Positions 10,096 through 18,534 of a stretch of DNA of 64,000 nt are shown here, one piece after another. A program made the position numbers and the translations under genes. Origin of the DNA: Hanstruepera marina (GTDB lineage Bacteria; Bacteroidota; Bacteroidia; Flavobacteriales; Flavobacteriaceae). Location of the stretch: assembly GCF_019880635.1 (NCBI RefSeq), contig NZ_JAINVX010000004.1:248001-312000 (forward strand). Reading direction: 5' to 3'. The notes beneath the pieces are model-generated. The model made no database searches and was not told where the DNA came from. It saw only the letters and a program-made list of their open reading frames with translations. Positions within the stretch are counted from its first letter, which is position 1; the number at the start of each line of letters is the position of its first letter.

Positions 10096-10530
10096 ATGTA
10101 TAATTGCATGGAAAGATTACAGAACGTGACTATTGAATATAGCTTAAATGATGTAAAAACTGTTGCAGACCAGATTATTAAATTGGTAAAATCCAAGACC
10201 ATTTTGTTTAATGGTGAAATGGGATCTGGAAAAACAACATTAATCAAAGCTTTGGTTGAGCAATTGGGAAGCGATGATGATGTGAGTAGTCCAACCTTTT
10301 CAATAGTAAATGAATATGTAACAGACAATGATGTTATTTATCATTTCGACTTGTATCGTATAAATAGTATTGAAGAAGCCTACGATTTTGGAATTGAAGA
10401 CTATTTAGATACAACACACTGGAAATTTATAGAATGGCCAGATTTAATTATTGAGAATTTAGATGATGATTATTCGGAAATAACATTAAAAATTAACGAT
10501 AATAATAAACGAATTTTAACGCTGAAATAA
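10096..10530 (+). CDS. tsaE: tRNA threonylcarbamoyladenosine biosynthesis ATPase TsaE
   Basis: TsaE is the small ATPase that works with TsaB and TsaD to make t6A at position 37 of ANN-decoding tRNAs. Visible are Walker A GEMGSGKT (40-47), the switch-like SPTFSIVNEY and YHFDLYRI, and the conserved C-terminal IEWPD. The 144-residue length is typical. The start is uncertain: ATG at 10096 or ATG at 10108 (MERLQNVTIEYSL). It follows porX by 62 bases, a pairing I recall from other flavobacteria. Confidence 0.92.
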   Translation: MYNCMERLQNVTIEYSLNDVKTVADQIIKLVKSKTILFNGEMGSGKTTLIKALVEQLGSDDDVSSPTFSIVNEYVTDNDVIYHFDLYRINSIEEAYDFGIEDYLDTTHWKFIEWPDLIIENLDDDYSEITLKINDNNKRILTLK

Positions 10531-10648
10531 CGAGTTTTTATAAGATTAGAAACAACAAATTGCCCCAAATTGATTGCATTTACGGAAAAACCGTAACGGA
10601 AAAATCGAAAAACGTTGATTTTAACATAATTTTAACATTTCGACCCGA

Positions 10649-10676
10649 TTTCAAAGTAACATCCTACATACTTTTG
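10649..10676 (+). promoter_or_regulatory. Probable promoter of the 47-residue peptide gene
   Basis: TACTTTTG (10669-10676) matches the -7 consensus and has TTT at 10649-10651, 17 bases upstream, where TTG is expected. The predicted start is about 23 bases before the ATG at 10706. The rest of the 175-base gap after tsaE is AT-rich with no other feature seen. Confidence 0.5.
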
Positions 10677-10705
10677 GATTATTAATTAATTAATCCCTTA
10701 ATAAA

Positions 10706-10849
10706 ATGAAAACAAAAAAGTATGTATTAGCAATCGCAATTTTTGGCGGTATGTTGTTTACGGCTCAAGCAGCTAACATGATTGACACTGATGGAAATCA
10801 AACAACAAAAATCGACGGAAGGAAAATTAAAGTTCCGACAAACGGATAA
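10706..10849 (+). CDS. Small secreted peptide, 47 residues
   Basis: An ATG at 10706 opens a 47-codon frame with a clear Sec signal peptide: basic MKTKK, hydrophobic core YVLAIAIFGGMLF, and a cleavage-like TAQAA. The mature part would be only about 24 residues, polar and basic (ending KIKVPTNG). It has its own promoter-like sequence. I do not recognise a family. Its last 59 bases overlap the start of the membrane protein frame in another reading frame, so either the two are translationally coupled or the start of the second gene is wrongly placed. Confidence 0.55.
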   Translation: MKTKKYVLAIAIFGGMLFTAQAANMIDTDGNQTTKIDGRKIKVPTNG

Positions 10850-11342
10850 AAAAAATAATAAAGTTATACTGAAAGGTAGCCTTATAGCAACTTTTATAGC
10901 TTTAACTCCTTATTTATTTTATTTATATGAAAGTGTTCCTGACGTAAAAGTTTGGAACACTTTTTTATTTACTTATGAAAGTAAAGTCTACGAAAGTGCC
11001 CATGTGGTAGCTTGGACACTTTCTGGTAAATTAATTCCATTATTATTATTGTTAATCTGGTTTTTTACTTGTCGCCATTGGTGGTACCATGTTTTATTAG
11101 TACCAATAGTTATGTATACTTATCAAACCATTTCATTTATAACATCTGACACTGGGATCTTTGACGAATTTCAATTACTTTATTTAGTTCCTGTTATGGC
11201 TATAGTTGTACCATCAATTTATCTTATTAGAGCACGTATGTTTAATAAATTGAACACAGCTAATAAAACACTTGAAGAGCTTGAGGAAGAATTTAAAATT
11301 AAGCCAACTACTTTCTGGGAAAAAGTGAAACAGTATTTTTAA
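10791..11342 (+). CDS. Four-helix membrane protein, flavobacterial conserved hypothetical
   Basis: About 183 residues from the ATG at 10791. Hydrophobic helices are visible at KGSLIATFIALTPYLFYL, at KLIPLLLLLIWFF, at VLLVPIVMYTYQTISFI and at LLYLVPVMAIVVPSIYLI, followed by a cytosolic acidic tail ending TTFWEKVKQYF. No catalytic motif is seen. The start is doubtful because the first 20 residues overlap the small secreted peptide in another frame and look non-conserved in character (Lys/Gln-rich); a non-ATG start after 10849 is possible. No function can be given. It is followed by the alanine-dehydrogenase-like gene. Confidence 0.75.
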   Translation: MEIKQQKSTEGKLKFRQTDKKNNKVILKGSLIATFIALTPYLFYLYESVPDVKVWNTFLFTYESKVYESAHVVAWTLSGKLIPLLLLLIWFFTCRHWWYHVLLVPIVMYTYQTISFITSDTGIFDEFQLLYLVPVMAIVVPSIYLIRARMFNKLNTANKTLEELEEEFKIKPTTFWEKVKQYF

Positions 11343-11405
11343 TTTTCATATTATTCTTTACAAAATTAATTCGTAATTTGACTATCTGTTTTTAACTAGT
11401 CAACT

Positions 11406-12605
11406 ATGTCTAAATCTTTGTCGCCCTTTACCAAGCAACAACTGTTGCCACAAGAGGAAACTCTTGAAATTCTTAAAAACAAAAGCGAACTTTTTATAGG
11501 TATTCCTAAAGAAACAGCGTTTCAAGAAAAGCGTGTTTGTTTAACGCCAGATGCTGTATCTGCATTAACAAGTAATGGTCACCGAATTTTAATTGAGTCT
11601 GGCGCAGGTAAAGGCGCTAATTTTAGTGATAAAGATTATAGCGAAGCTGGAGCAGAAATCACAAAGGATAGTGCCAAAGTATATGCTTGTCCAATGATTT
11701 TAAAGGTAGAGCCTCCTACTCTAGATCAAATAAAGCTGATTAATCCGCAAACTATTTTAATTTCGGCATTACAGCTTAAAACACAATCTAAAAAATATTT
11801 TGAAACATTAGCCGCAAAACGTATTACGGCTTTGGCCTTTGAATTTATTAGAGATGAAGATGGGGCTTATCCAGCTGTGCGATCGTTAAGTGAAATTGCC
11901 GGAACAGCTTCCGTTTTAATAGCTTCGGAATTGTTAAGCAACGTCAATGATGGTAATGGGCTCATGTTTGGTAATATTAGTGGCGTTCCTCCGGTTGAGG
12001 TGGTTATTCTTGGCGCTGGAACTGTTGGTGAGTTTGCTGCGAGAAGTGCACTCGGACTTGGAGCCAACATTAAGGTTTTTGATAATTCCATAACTAAATT
12101 ACGTTGCATTCAGGCCAATTTAGGTAGAACCGTTTTTACCTCTACTTTACAACCTAAAAATTTATCGAAAGCGCTTAAGCGCTGTGATGTGGTTATTGGT
12201 GCGGTTCGTGGTAAAAACAGATCACCAGTTTTAGTACGCGAATCTATGGTTGAAAGCATGAAAAACGGCTCGGTAATAATTGATGTAAGTATTGATATGG
12301 GAGGTTGCTTTGAAACTAGTGAAGTTACTTCGCATAAACAACCTACATTTGTAAAACATGGTGTTACACATTATTGTGTCCCAAATATTCCTGCGCGATA
12401 TTCACGATCGGCCTCAATTTCAATTAGTAATATTTTTACACCATATCTTTTAAAGATTGCTGATGATGGCGGTTTAGAAAATTCATTGCGTTTTGATAAA
12501 GGATTGAAAAATGGTTTGTACATTTATCACGGAATTTTAACCAGCAAATCTGTTGGTGAATGGTTCGACTTAAAACACAGTGATATAAACTTACTTATTT
12601 TTTAA
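11406..12605 (+). CDS. Alanine dehydrogenase / PNT-alpha-like NAD(P)-binding protein
   Basis: The 399-residue protein has the alanine dehydrogenase/transhydrogenase-alpha fold: N-terminal IGIPKETAFQEKRV with Arg43, substrate Lys100 (ILKVEPP), NAD-binding GAGTVGEFAARSALGLGA, and IDMGGCFETS holding the catalytic aspartate. It carries an N-terminal extension of about 29 residues compared with classical Ald. The segment that in Ald reads LHL with the catalytic histidine reads LQL here (Gln123), so plain alanine dehydrogenase activity is not certain. Similar proteins are usually labelled alanine dehydrogenase in flavobacteria. The next gene starts four bases on. Confidence 0.8.
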   Translation: MSKSLSPFTKQQLLPQEETLEILKNKSELFIGIPKETAFQEKRVCLTPDAVSALTSNGHRILIESGAGKGANFSDKDYSEAGAEITKDSAKVYACPMILKVEPPTLDQIKLINPQTILISALQLKTQSKKYFETLAAKRITALAFEFIRDEDGAYPAVRSLSEIAGTASVLIASELLSNVNDGNGLMFGNISGVPPVEVVILGAGTVGEFAARSALGLGANIKVFDNSITKLRCIQANLGRTVFTSTLQPKNLSKALKRCDVVIGAVRGKNRSPVLVRESMVESMKNGSVIIDVSIDMGGCFETSEVTSHKQPTFVKHGVTHYCVPNIPARYSRSASISISNIFTPYLLKIADDGGLENSLRFDKGLKNGLYIYHGILTSKSVGEWFDLKHSDINLLIF

Positions 12606-12608
12606 ATT

Positions 12609-12977
12609 TTGAAATTAATTAATCGTATTGGCTACTATTTAGGTGGCTTTTCTATTGGGCTTATTATATTGGCCTTTTTCTTAAATGGCAAAAAGGTTTC
12701 TTGTAATTATGGTCCTGAAGCCCGCGTTTTGAAAAACATTAATTCTAAAGAATTAGTTTATGATGAGTCTGTTCTACAAGCCTTTAAAAACAAACAATTA
12801 GATACATCTGGTGCTAGACAGGTTTTGCGTTACGGTGACCTTACAATAAATAGTGAGTCTAGAAAAAAACCTTGTGGTTTTTATAAGATTGAAGGACTTA
12901 TTTCTGAACAAACAGTATTATTTACCATTGAAAATTGCGATAGTATTGCAACCGTAAAACAAGTAGAATTCAAATAA
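12609..12977 (+). CDS. DUF4258-like membrane-anchored small protein
   Basis: This 122-residue protein begins with TTG at 12609, four bases after the preceding stop; the next in-frame ATG is not available near the N-terminus. One N-terminal transmembrane helix (YYLGGFSIGLIILAFFL) is followed by a small soluble domain with Cys residues in SCNYGPEARVLKNI, KKPCGFYKIEG and IENCDSIATV. The pattern recalls DUF4258 proteins, judged from memory. It is probably translated together with the Ald-like protein; a functional link is not shown. Confidence 0.75.
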   Translation: MKLINRIGYYLGGFSIGLIILAFFLNGKKVSCNYGPEARVLKNINSKELVYDESVLQAFKNKQLDTSGARQVLRYGDLTINSESRKKPCGFYKIEGLISEQTVLFTIENCDSIATVKQVEFK

Positions 12978-13004
12978 AAAAGCCCAGTAAAAAACTAGGC
13001 TTAA
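12978..13004 (-). terminator. Terminator between convergent genes
   Basis: Arms at 12980-12988 and 12994-13002 (AAGCCcAGT / ACTaGGCTT, one mismatch) enclose a five-base loop. On the minus strand the hairpin is followed by a run of T, so it best serves the secreted-protein gene ending at 13027; it may also weakly stop the plus-strand transcript. Confidence 0.65.
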
Positions 13005-13026
13005 AGATTTATTCTTCTCTTATTAG

Positions 13027-16000
13027 TTAGTTTAGTATTATTCGCTTTGAAAACGTTGTTCCATTTTTATTAATGCTCAATACAAATACTCCACGTGGTA
13101 AATTAGATACATTAATGGTTTTCGTCATTATTTCTGTATTACCATTTGAAATCCCTTCAGCATATAATTCTCTGCCTCGTAAATCGTAAATTTTTATATT
13201 TGTATCAGATAAATACCCTGTAACCCTCACATTGATTTCAGATCTAGCAGGAATTGGATATACCTGTATTTCAGAATCCAAAACAGTATCCTGTTCTGTT
13301 TCTGTTTCACATACATTTAGAGTAACTAATACAGATGCCGTGGCTGTTTGACTTCCATTAGAAACTTGAACATTATATTCTGTTGTTGTTTCTGGATTTA
13401 CCGTTATACTTGCCGTAGTTTCACCAGTACTCCATAAGTAAGTAGTTCCACCTGAAGCATTAAGGGTAATAGATTCGCCATTACATATCTCTACATCTTC
13501 ACCTGCTGATGCTTGTATGGGTTCTAAAACTGTAACTTGGACGCTATCTGAATCACTACATTCACCAATATATACGGTTACCGAGTAACTAGTTGTTTCT
13601 GTTGGGCTAACCGTAATTTGTTGCGTGGTAGCGCCATTGCTCCATAAAAAGCTATTCCCACCTTCAGCTGTTAATGTGATTGACGATCCTAACTCAATAG
13701 TTTCATCTTCACCAGCATAGGCTACTGCCAATGGGTTTACCGTTACTGTTACGCTATCTGAATCAGAACTTTGCCCGTTTGAAACGGTTACCGAATATGT
13801 TGTTGTAGTTAGCGGGCTAACCGTTATGCTTTGAGTGGTTTCCCCTGTGCTCCATACATAATCAGTACCGCCTGTAGCTGTAAGGGTTACATAATCATAT
13901 TGACAAATTGTAACATCTTCTCCTGCATCGGCAATAACAGTTGTATTATTAGGAATTACAGTAACAATTACGCTGTCAGCTTGACTTGTACACCCGTTAT
14001 CAGAAACCGTTACAGAATATGTTGTAGTTTCAGTTGGATTTACCGTTATACTTTGTGTGGTTTCTCCTGTATTCCAAGAAAAACTTGTGCCTCCAGAAGC
14101 TGTTAGCGTTGTACTTTCGCCTTCGTTTATGGTAACATCATCTCCCGCATTTGCTGATGGAATTGGATTTACAGTTACAATTACTGAATCGCTATCTGAG
14201 ACGTTTCCTTCAGAAACTGTTACCGTGTATGTTGTTGTTGTCTGTGGATTAACCGTTATGCTTTGTGAAGTTTCACCTGTACTCCACACATAATCTGATC
14301 CTCCCGATGCCGTTAAAATAGTGCTTTCACCAAAACAAATGGCAACATCTGCACCAGCATCGGCTTCTATGGGAGTGGGTATTACAGTCACTGTAACTTC
14401 GTCTGGTTCGCTTGTACACCCATTATCTGAAACAGTTACAGAATATGTGGTTGTTTCTGTTGGACTTACAGTTATGCTTTGTGACATTTCGCCTGTACTC
14501 CATAAAAAACTACTTCCACCTACTGCAGTTAAATTAACAGACTCTCCTTCGTTTATAGTTATATCTGTTCCTGCATTCGCAATTGGAACAGGATTAACGG
14601 TTACAGTAACATCATCAGAAACACTATTTCCTGAATTATCAGATAAGGTTACTGTATATGTTTCAGTTGCATTTGGAGATACAGTTATACTTTGACTTGT
14701 TTGACCAGTACTCCATGCATAATTTGTTCCACCGGTTCCAGTAGCCGTTAATGTAATGGTATTACCGTTACAAATTTGTCTGTCATTCCCGGCGTTTACT
14801 GTCATACCAACATTACCTTGTGGATATTCTAATACATAAGCTGGCGGATTTGGATCGTTCATTATAGAACTATCATTCCAATTACTAGCAAATAATATTT
14901 TTGTTCCATTTCTATTAGGCACCGCTTGAGCCGAATGTCCTAAACCTCCTGGAGAAACGTCATTATGATGTTTTGCATATCGCTCTATAGTACCTGAATC
15001 GTCTAGCTTAATAGCAAATATTTCTCTTGGAGCAACTGGGTTTGTTGTACAGCATTGCTCACTTACATAAGCCCATCCTGGTCTATTAACATTTCTACAA
15101 CTTATATGTCCACCCCAAATTCCTCTATTATTAACATATGGGAATAAATTAGTGACACCTCCTCCATCTAATCTAACCATGAAAAGACTATAATCGGCAT
15201 CCCATTGACTTTGACCTCCATAGCTCACGAATACTTCATTTCCATTTTGATCTACTCCCAAATCTCCATGTTCGGTAGTGTTATATAAGTGTTGTTCGTT
15301 TGTAAAGTCTAAATTATAACTCTTAATTCCTTGTGTTGCACCTGTACCATCATTTCTCCAAGAAATAACCGCATATTGACCAAGTTGCGATACAGAAAAC
15401 CATGCTAAATCCCCTTGAGAACCAACATTTTTAGTTCCCACAATATTATCATTCAATATATCATAAACAATAAGAACACGGTCACCATTACCCAAAATGC
15501 CAATCAACCCTACATATCTATCGTTATTATCTTGTGTACTTTTTCCAAAACCAAAATCGACTCTTTGATATTCGCTAAATGTTCTTAAGGTTGTTCTAGA
15601 ATTGGTATTAACATCGTGTGCCACAAATTTATCCACCGAAGTTCCATAAATTATATGAGGTTGTGTATTGCTCCATCGACCATAACTCGGAATGTTACTC
15701 CAATACAAAAACTCGAATGTCTCTGCATCTAAAATAGCTGCAGGATAACCGGCTAATTTAATTAATGTTCCATCACTATTCCATGTTTGGTCTAGGGCAT
15801 AATTGTGTCGTAAGCGCTGTGAAGTTGTACCAAACACATCCCTATCACTAATTCTAGTTATATTACTCCCAGAAAGTGATTCTGTAATGGGCTCTAAATA
15901 TTCTGGTAATCCACCTGTTGGCAATTGATAGTCCTGATATTCTATATCAGACAACAATACTTCTGGCGGATAATTTTGACCTTTTACCGATGAAATGAAA

Positions 16001-16068
16001 CATAAAAACAACAATAAATTTGAAAAAATCCTTGAATTAAGGATTTTTAAAAAATAAAAATTCTCCAT
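13027..16068 (-). CDS. Secreted modular protein with type IX secretion sorting domain
   Basis: The 1013-residue product has a signal peptide (IFSNLLLFLCFISSVKG-Q, cut near residue 30) and an N-terminal domain of about 390 residues resembling a beta-propeller (repeated strand phrases such as RYVGLIGILGNGD and NGTKILFASNWND). Seven Ig-like modules of about 70 residues follow (about 424-920), then a C-terminal type IX sorting domain (about 936-1013: VYPIPARSEINV, IYDLRGREL, LPRGVFVLSI, ending KRIILN). It should be exported through the outer membrane by the type IX system and be surface-bound or released. The N-terminal domain has cysteines in SEQCCTTNP and HISCRN. Binding target unknown. Confidence 0.85.
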   Translation of the reverse strand: MENFYFLKILNSRIFSNLLLFLCFISSVKGQNYPPEVLLSDIEYQDYQLPTGGLPEYLEPITESLSGSNITRISDRDVFGTTSQRLRHNYALDQTWNSDGTLIKLAGYPAAILDAETFEFLYWSNIPSYGRWSNTQPHIIYGTSVDKFVAHDVNTNSRTTLRTFSEYQRVDFGFGKSTQDNNDRYVGLIGILGNGDRVLIVYDILNDNIVGTKNVGSQGDLAWFSVSQLGQYAVISWRNDGTGATQGIKSYNLDFTNEQHLYNTTEHGDLGVDQNGNEVFVSYGGQSQWDADYSLFMVRLDGGGVTNLFPYVNNRGIWGGHISCRNVNRPGWAYVSEQCCTTNPVAPREIFAIKLDDSGTIERYAKHHNDVSPGGLGHSAQAVPNRNGTKILFASNWNDSSIMNDPNPPAYVLEYPQGNVGMTVNAGNDRQICNGNTITLTATGTGGTNYAWSTGQTSQSITVSPNATETYTVTLSDNSGNSVSDDVTVTVNPVPIANAGTDITINEGESVNLTAVGGSSFLWSTGEMSQSITVSPTETTTYSVTVSDNGCTSEPDEVTVTVIPTPIEADAGADVAICFGESTILTASGGSDYVWSTGETSQSITVNPQTTTTYTVTVSEGNVSDSDSVIVTVNPIPSANAGDDVTINEGESTTLTASGGTSFSWNTGETTQSITVNPTETTTYSVTVSDNGCTSQADSVIVTVIPNNTTVIADAGEDVTICQYDYVTLTATGGTDYVWSTGETTQSITVSPLTTTTYSVTVSNGQSSDSDSVTVTVNPLAVAYAGEDETIELGSSITLTAEGGNSFLWSNGATTQQITVSPTETTSYSVTVYIGECSDSDSVQVTVLEPIQASAGEDVEICNGESITLNASGGTTYLWSTGETTASITVNPETTTEYNVQVSNGSQTATASVLVTLNVCETETEQDTVLDSEIQVYPIPARSEINVRVTGYLSDTNIKIYDLRGRELYAEGISNGNTEIMTKTINVSNLPRGVFVLSINKNGTTFSKRIILN
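13309..14799 (-). repeat. Seven tandem Ig-like modules in two alternating types (within the secreted protein gene)
   Basis: The repeat unit is about 70 codons, with core phrases LTASGG, WSTGETTQSITV and TTTYSVTVS. Modules 1, 3, 5 and 7 carry a cysteine in an early strand (Cys433, 578, 722, 862; IC-G-E type), whereas modules 2, 4 and 6 lack it, read INEGE or similar, and carry a late cysteine instead (Cys551, 693, 837). The true repeat is therefore a two-module unit of about 140-145 residues (about 430 bases). Confidence 0.85.
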
Positions 16069-16479
16069 TTGGGGCGATTTTGCTATTAATCGCTGCTAAA
16101 CTATAATTTCATCAAAGTAGCCAAAACATTTAAGCAAAATATTCGATGAAATACATAATTTTTGTAAGTATATAATTACTAAAAATGCATTTTGTAGTAT
16201 TTTTTGCACTTTTAATCGATGATTTTTATTTTTTAGATTAGGCTTCTAAAAAAGAGGGTCAGCAAATATACGGTTAAAAGAAGGTTTTGGATTATTATTA
16301 AACTGATAATATTTACAACTTATCCACATGTGTTTAACAAAAGATGCTGGTAATGATGCAGTTTGCATTATAAAACCGCAGTTTATCTAATATAGATGTA
16401 CACATATCTTAAAGATTTAAAAAAATATATACTTTTAAAAAAACTTTAGTGTCTAACAGCACAGATTATATAAAATCAA
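16069..16479. other. AT-rich intergenic region between the secreted protein and the polysaccharide locus
   Basis: This 411-base divergent gap holds the promoters of both flanking genes, but no strong TTG-N17-TAnnTTTG was found. Just above the secreted-protein ATG lies an inverted repeat, GCGATT (16074-16079) and AATCGC (16088-16093). At 16144-16158 is CGATGAAATACATAA and at 16208-16217 TTTTAATCGA, motifs that recur in other gaps. One perfect 9-base DnaA-box-like TTATCCACA occurs at 16320-16328. A weak -7-like TACTTTTA lies near 16430. No ORF of note. Confidence 0.5.
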
Positions 16480-17577
16480 TTGAAGAAACGAAAAATAGCA
16501 TTTATAATTCCAAGTCTTCAAACTGGTGGTGCCGAACGTGTTGTAGTAACCTTATCCAACTCGTTATCTACACGTTTTGACGTTACGATTATTGCCTTGT
16601 ACAGTAGTGAAATATTTTACGCTTTAAACCCAAACGTTACGGTTAAATTTTGCTCTGGCACTTATAAATTCAATACTAATCCTATAACGAGAGTTCTTAA
16701 TCATTTTAAGCTAATTAAGGGCATATATTCAATCGTAAAACAAAATAAAATTGAAGTTATGATTGGATTTATGACTACCCCAAATGTTTATGCTGTTATA
16801 GCATCGAAAATAGCAAAAGTGCGTTGCATAATCAGTGAGCGTGTACATCCAAATCATATTCAAGCATCTAAATTTTGGGGCTTGATTAGAAAAAAGATAT
16901 ATCCCTTCACGGACTATATGGTGATACAGACCCAAGAAATTGCTGACTATTTTTCAAGTTTCATAAAAGCTGAAAAGATTAAAATCATTTTAAATCCTTT
17001 AAATCCAGAACTACTAAATAAAATACAATCTGATAATAAGCGAGAAAATGTAATATTAAATGTTGGACGATTAGATTACCAAAAAAATCAAGATATGCTT
17101 ATTAGAGCGTTCTCCAATATTGAACGAAAAGATTGGAAGCTATTTATTGCTGGTGATGGATCACAAAAAAACAACTACTTGAAATTAATTGACGAATTAA
17201 ATCTAACTAATTCAGTAGAATTACTAGGAAATATAGATGATTTATCCCATTATTATAATTCAGCAAAAATATTTGCGTTCACATCACGATACGAAGGATT
17301 CCCAAATGCTTTAACCGAAGCTATGGCATTTGGGTTAAGTTGTATTTCTACTGATTGTCCCTCTGGTCCTTCCGAACTAATAATTGATAACAAAAATGGA
17401 ATTTTGATACCTGTTGAAGACCAAACCTCATTAGAAGTTAAGTTGCAATTATTAATGGATAACGAGGCGTTAAGAACTGATTTAAGTTTAAACGCTCAAT
17501 TAGACACTCAAAAATTCGAACATCATGCAATTGCCAACCAATGGGAGTTGCTAATAGAAAATTTATTACCTGCATGA
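16480..17577 (+). CDS. GT4-family glycosyltransferase
   Basis: A 365-residue retaining GT-B glycosyltransferase. It begins with TTG at 16480 (KKRKIAFIIPSLQTGGAERV), since no nearby ATG preserves the N-terminal IPSLQTGGAERV donor/acceptor loop. The C-terminal half has NVGRLDYQKNQDMLIRAF and the E-x7-E region RYEGFPNALTEAMAFGL. It is the first gene of the polysaccharide locus and should add one sugar to the lipid-linked repeat unit on the cytosolic membrane face. The sugar cannot be predicted. Its TGA overlaps the next ATG (ATGA). Confidence 0.88.
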   Translation: MKKRKIAFIIPSLQTGGAERVVVTLSNSLSTRFDVTIIALYSSEIFYALNPNVTVKFCSGTYKFNTNPITRVLNHFKLIKGIYSIVKQNKIEVMIGFMTTPNVYAVIASKIAKVRCIISERVHPNHIQASKFWGLIRKKIYPFTDYMVIQTQEIADYFSSFIKAEKIKIILNPLNPELLNKIQSDNKRENVILNVGRLDYQKNQDMLIRAFSNIERKDWKLFIAGDGSQKNNYLKLIDELNLTNSVELLGNIDDLSHYYNSAKIFAFTSRYEGFPNALTEAMAFGLSCISTDCPSGPSELIIDNKNGILIPVEDQTSLEVKLQLLMDNEALRTDLSLNAQLDTQKFEHHAIANQWELLIENLLPA

Positions 17578-18521
17578 CTCTAACCGAATTAATACCAACT
17601 TTTAAGGGTGTCGTAAATTTTGAACCACACTATACGTTTACTGTGTTTACACCTGTTTTTAATCGTGCCGACACATTGGAACGGGTTTTTAATTCCTTGA
17701 ACAATCAAACGTTTAAAGATTTTGAGCTTGTGCTAATTAACGATGGATCAACAGATAACTCACATGCAGTTGCACAAGATTTAATAAAAACTGCTGAATT
17801 TCCAATTCAATACATTAACAATTCGAAGAATCAGCATAAAATGGCGTGCTTTTTTCAGGCTATTGAGATGGCTAAAGGACAATTTATTTTACCCTTTGAT
17901 TCAGATGATGAATGTTTACCAGATGCATTACAGATCTTTCATGAGGAATACCTTGCTATCCCAAACGATAAAAAAGATAAAATAAGCGGTGTTACTTGTT
18001 TATGTGAAGATCAAAACGGAAACTTAATTGGCCAAAAATTTCCCAAAAGCCCATATTACAGTAATACATTTTTGCAAAATATTGAATCGCCACTAACATC
18101 TGAAAAATGGGGATTTACAAGAACCAATATTCTAAAAGGTATTCATATCGATAAAAATGTTTTTTCTAAAGGGTATATTCCTGAAGGTATCATATGGGAA
18201 CTTCTATCGAAAGAAGGCTATGGCACCAAGTATATTAATGAGGTTTTAAGAATTTATTATCTCGACACCGAAAATAGAATTTCTATACAAAACCATGAAA
18301 AAGATGCTTTTGGAATGGCTATATACTCATTAGCAATATTAAATTGGTTTCAAAATGATTATTTATTAAAAACTCCAAAATTATTTATTAAACGTTGTTA
18401 CACTTTATTACGAGCAGCCCATTATTTAGAATTTAATTTAAAAGATTATTTAAACGCTATAGAAAACAAGATGCTAAAATTTGTTTTTTTTATGGGATGG
18501 CCATTTAAAAGATTGTTCTAG
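17574..18521 (+). CDS. GT2-family glycosyltransferase
   Basis: An inverting GT-A glycosyltransferase of 315 residues. Motifs are TVFTPVFNRADTLERV, LINDGSTDNS (nucleotide binding) and the metal-binding acidic cluster FDSDDE. I start at the ATG at 17574, which overlaps the previous stop in an ATGA and gives MTLTELIPTF; an in-frame upstream start inside the preceding gene would add 11 residues and is less likely. It acts in repeat-unit assembly together with the flanking GTs. Specificity unknown. Confidence 0.87.
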   Translation: MTLTELIPTFKGVVNFEPHYTFTVFTPVFNRADTLERVFNSLNNQTFKDFELVLINDGSTDNSHAVAQDLIKTAEFPIQYINNSKNQHKMACFFQAIEMAKGQFILPFDSDDECLPDALQIFHEEYLAIPNDKKDKISGVTCLCEDQNGNLIGQKFPKSPYYSNTFLQNIESPLTSEKWGFTRTNILKGIHIDKNVFSKGYIPEGIIWELLSKEGYGTKYINEVLRIYYLDTENRISIQNHEKDAFGMAIYSLAILNWFQNDYLLKTPKLFIKRCYTLLRAAHYLEFNLKDYLNAIENKMLKFVFFMGWPFKRLF

Positions 18522-18534
18522 AAAAATAACCATC

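Noticed and set aside
13309-14799. Regular repeats suggesting a CRISPR or other DNA repeat array
   Set aside because: The repeats are coding, imperfect and about 210 bases long, and translate into Ig-like modules of one protein; the opposite-strand open frames there are shadows of the repeat.
16320-16328. Perfect DnaA-box sequence TTATCCACA in a long AT-rich gap, as a possible replication origin
   Set aside because: Only one copy is present, no dnaA, dnaN or clustered boxes are nearby, and a single 9-mer is expected by chance in a window of this size.
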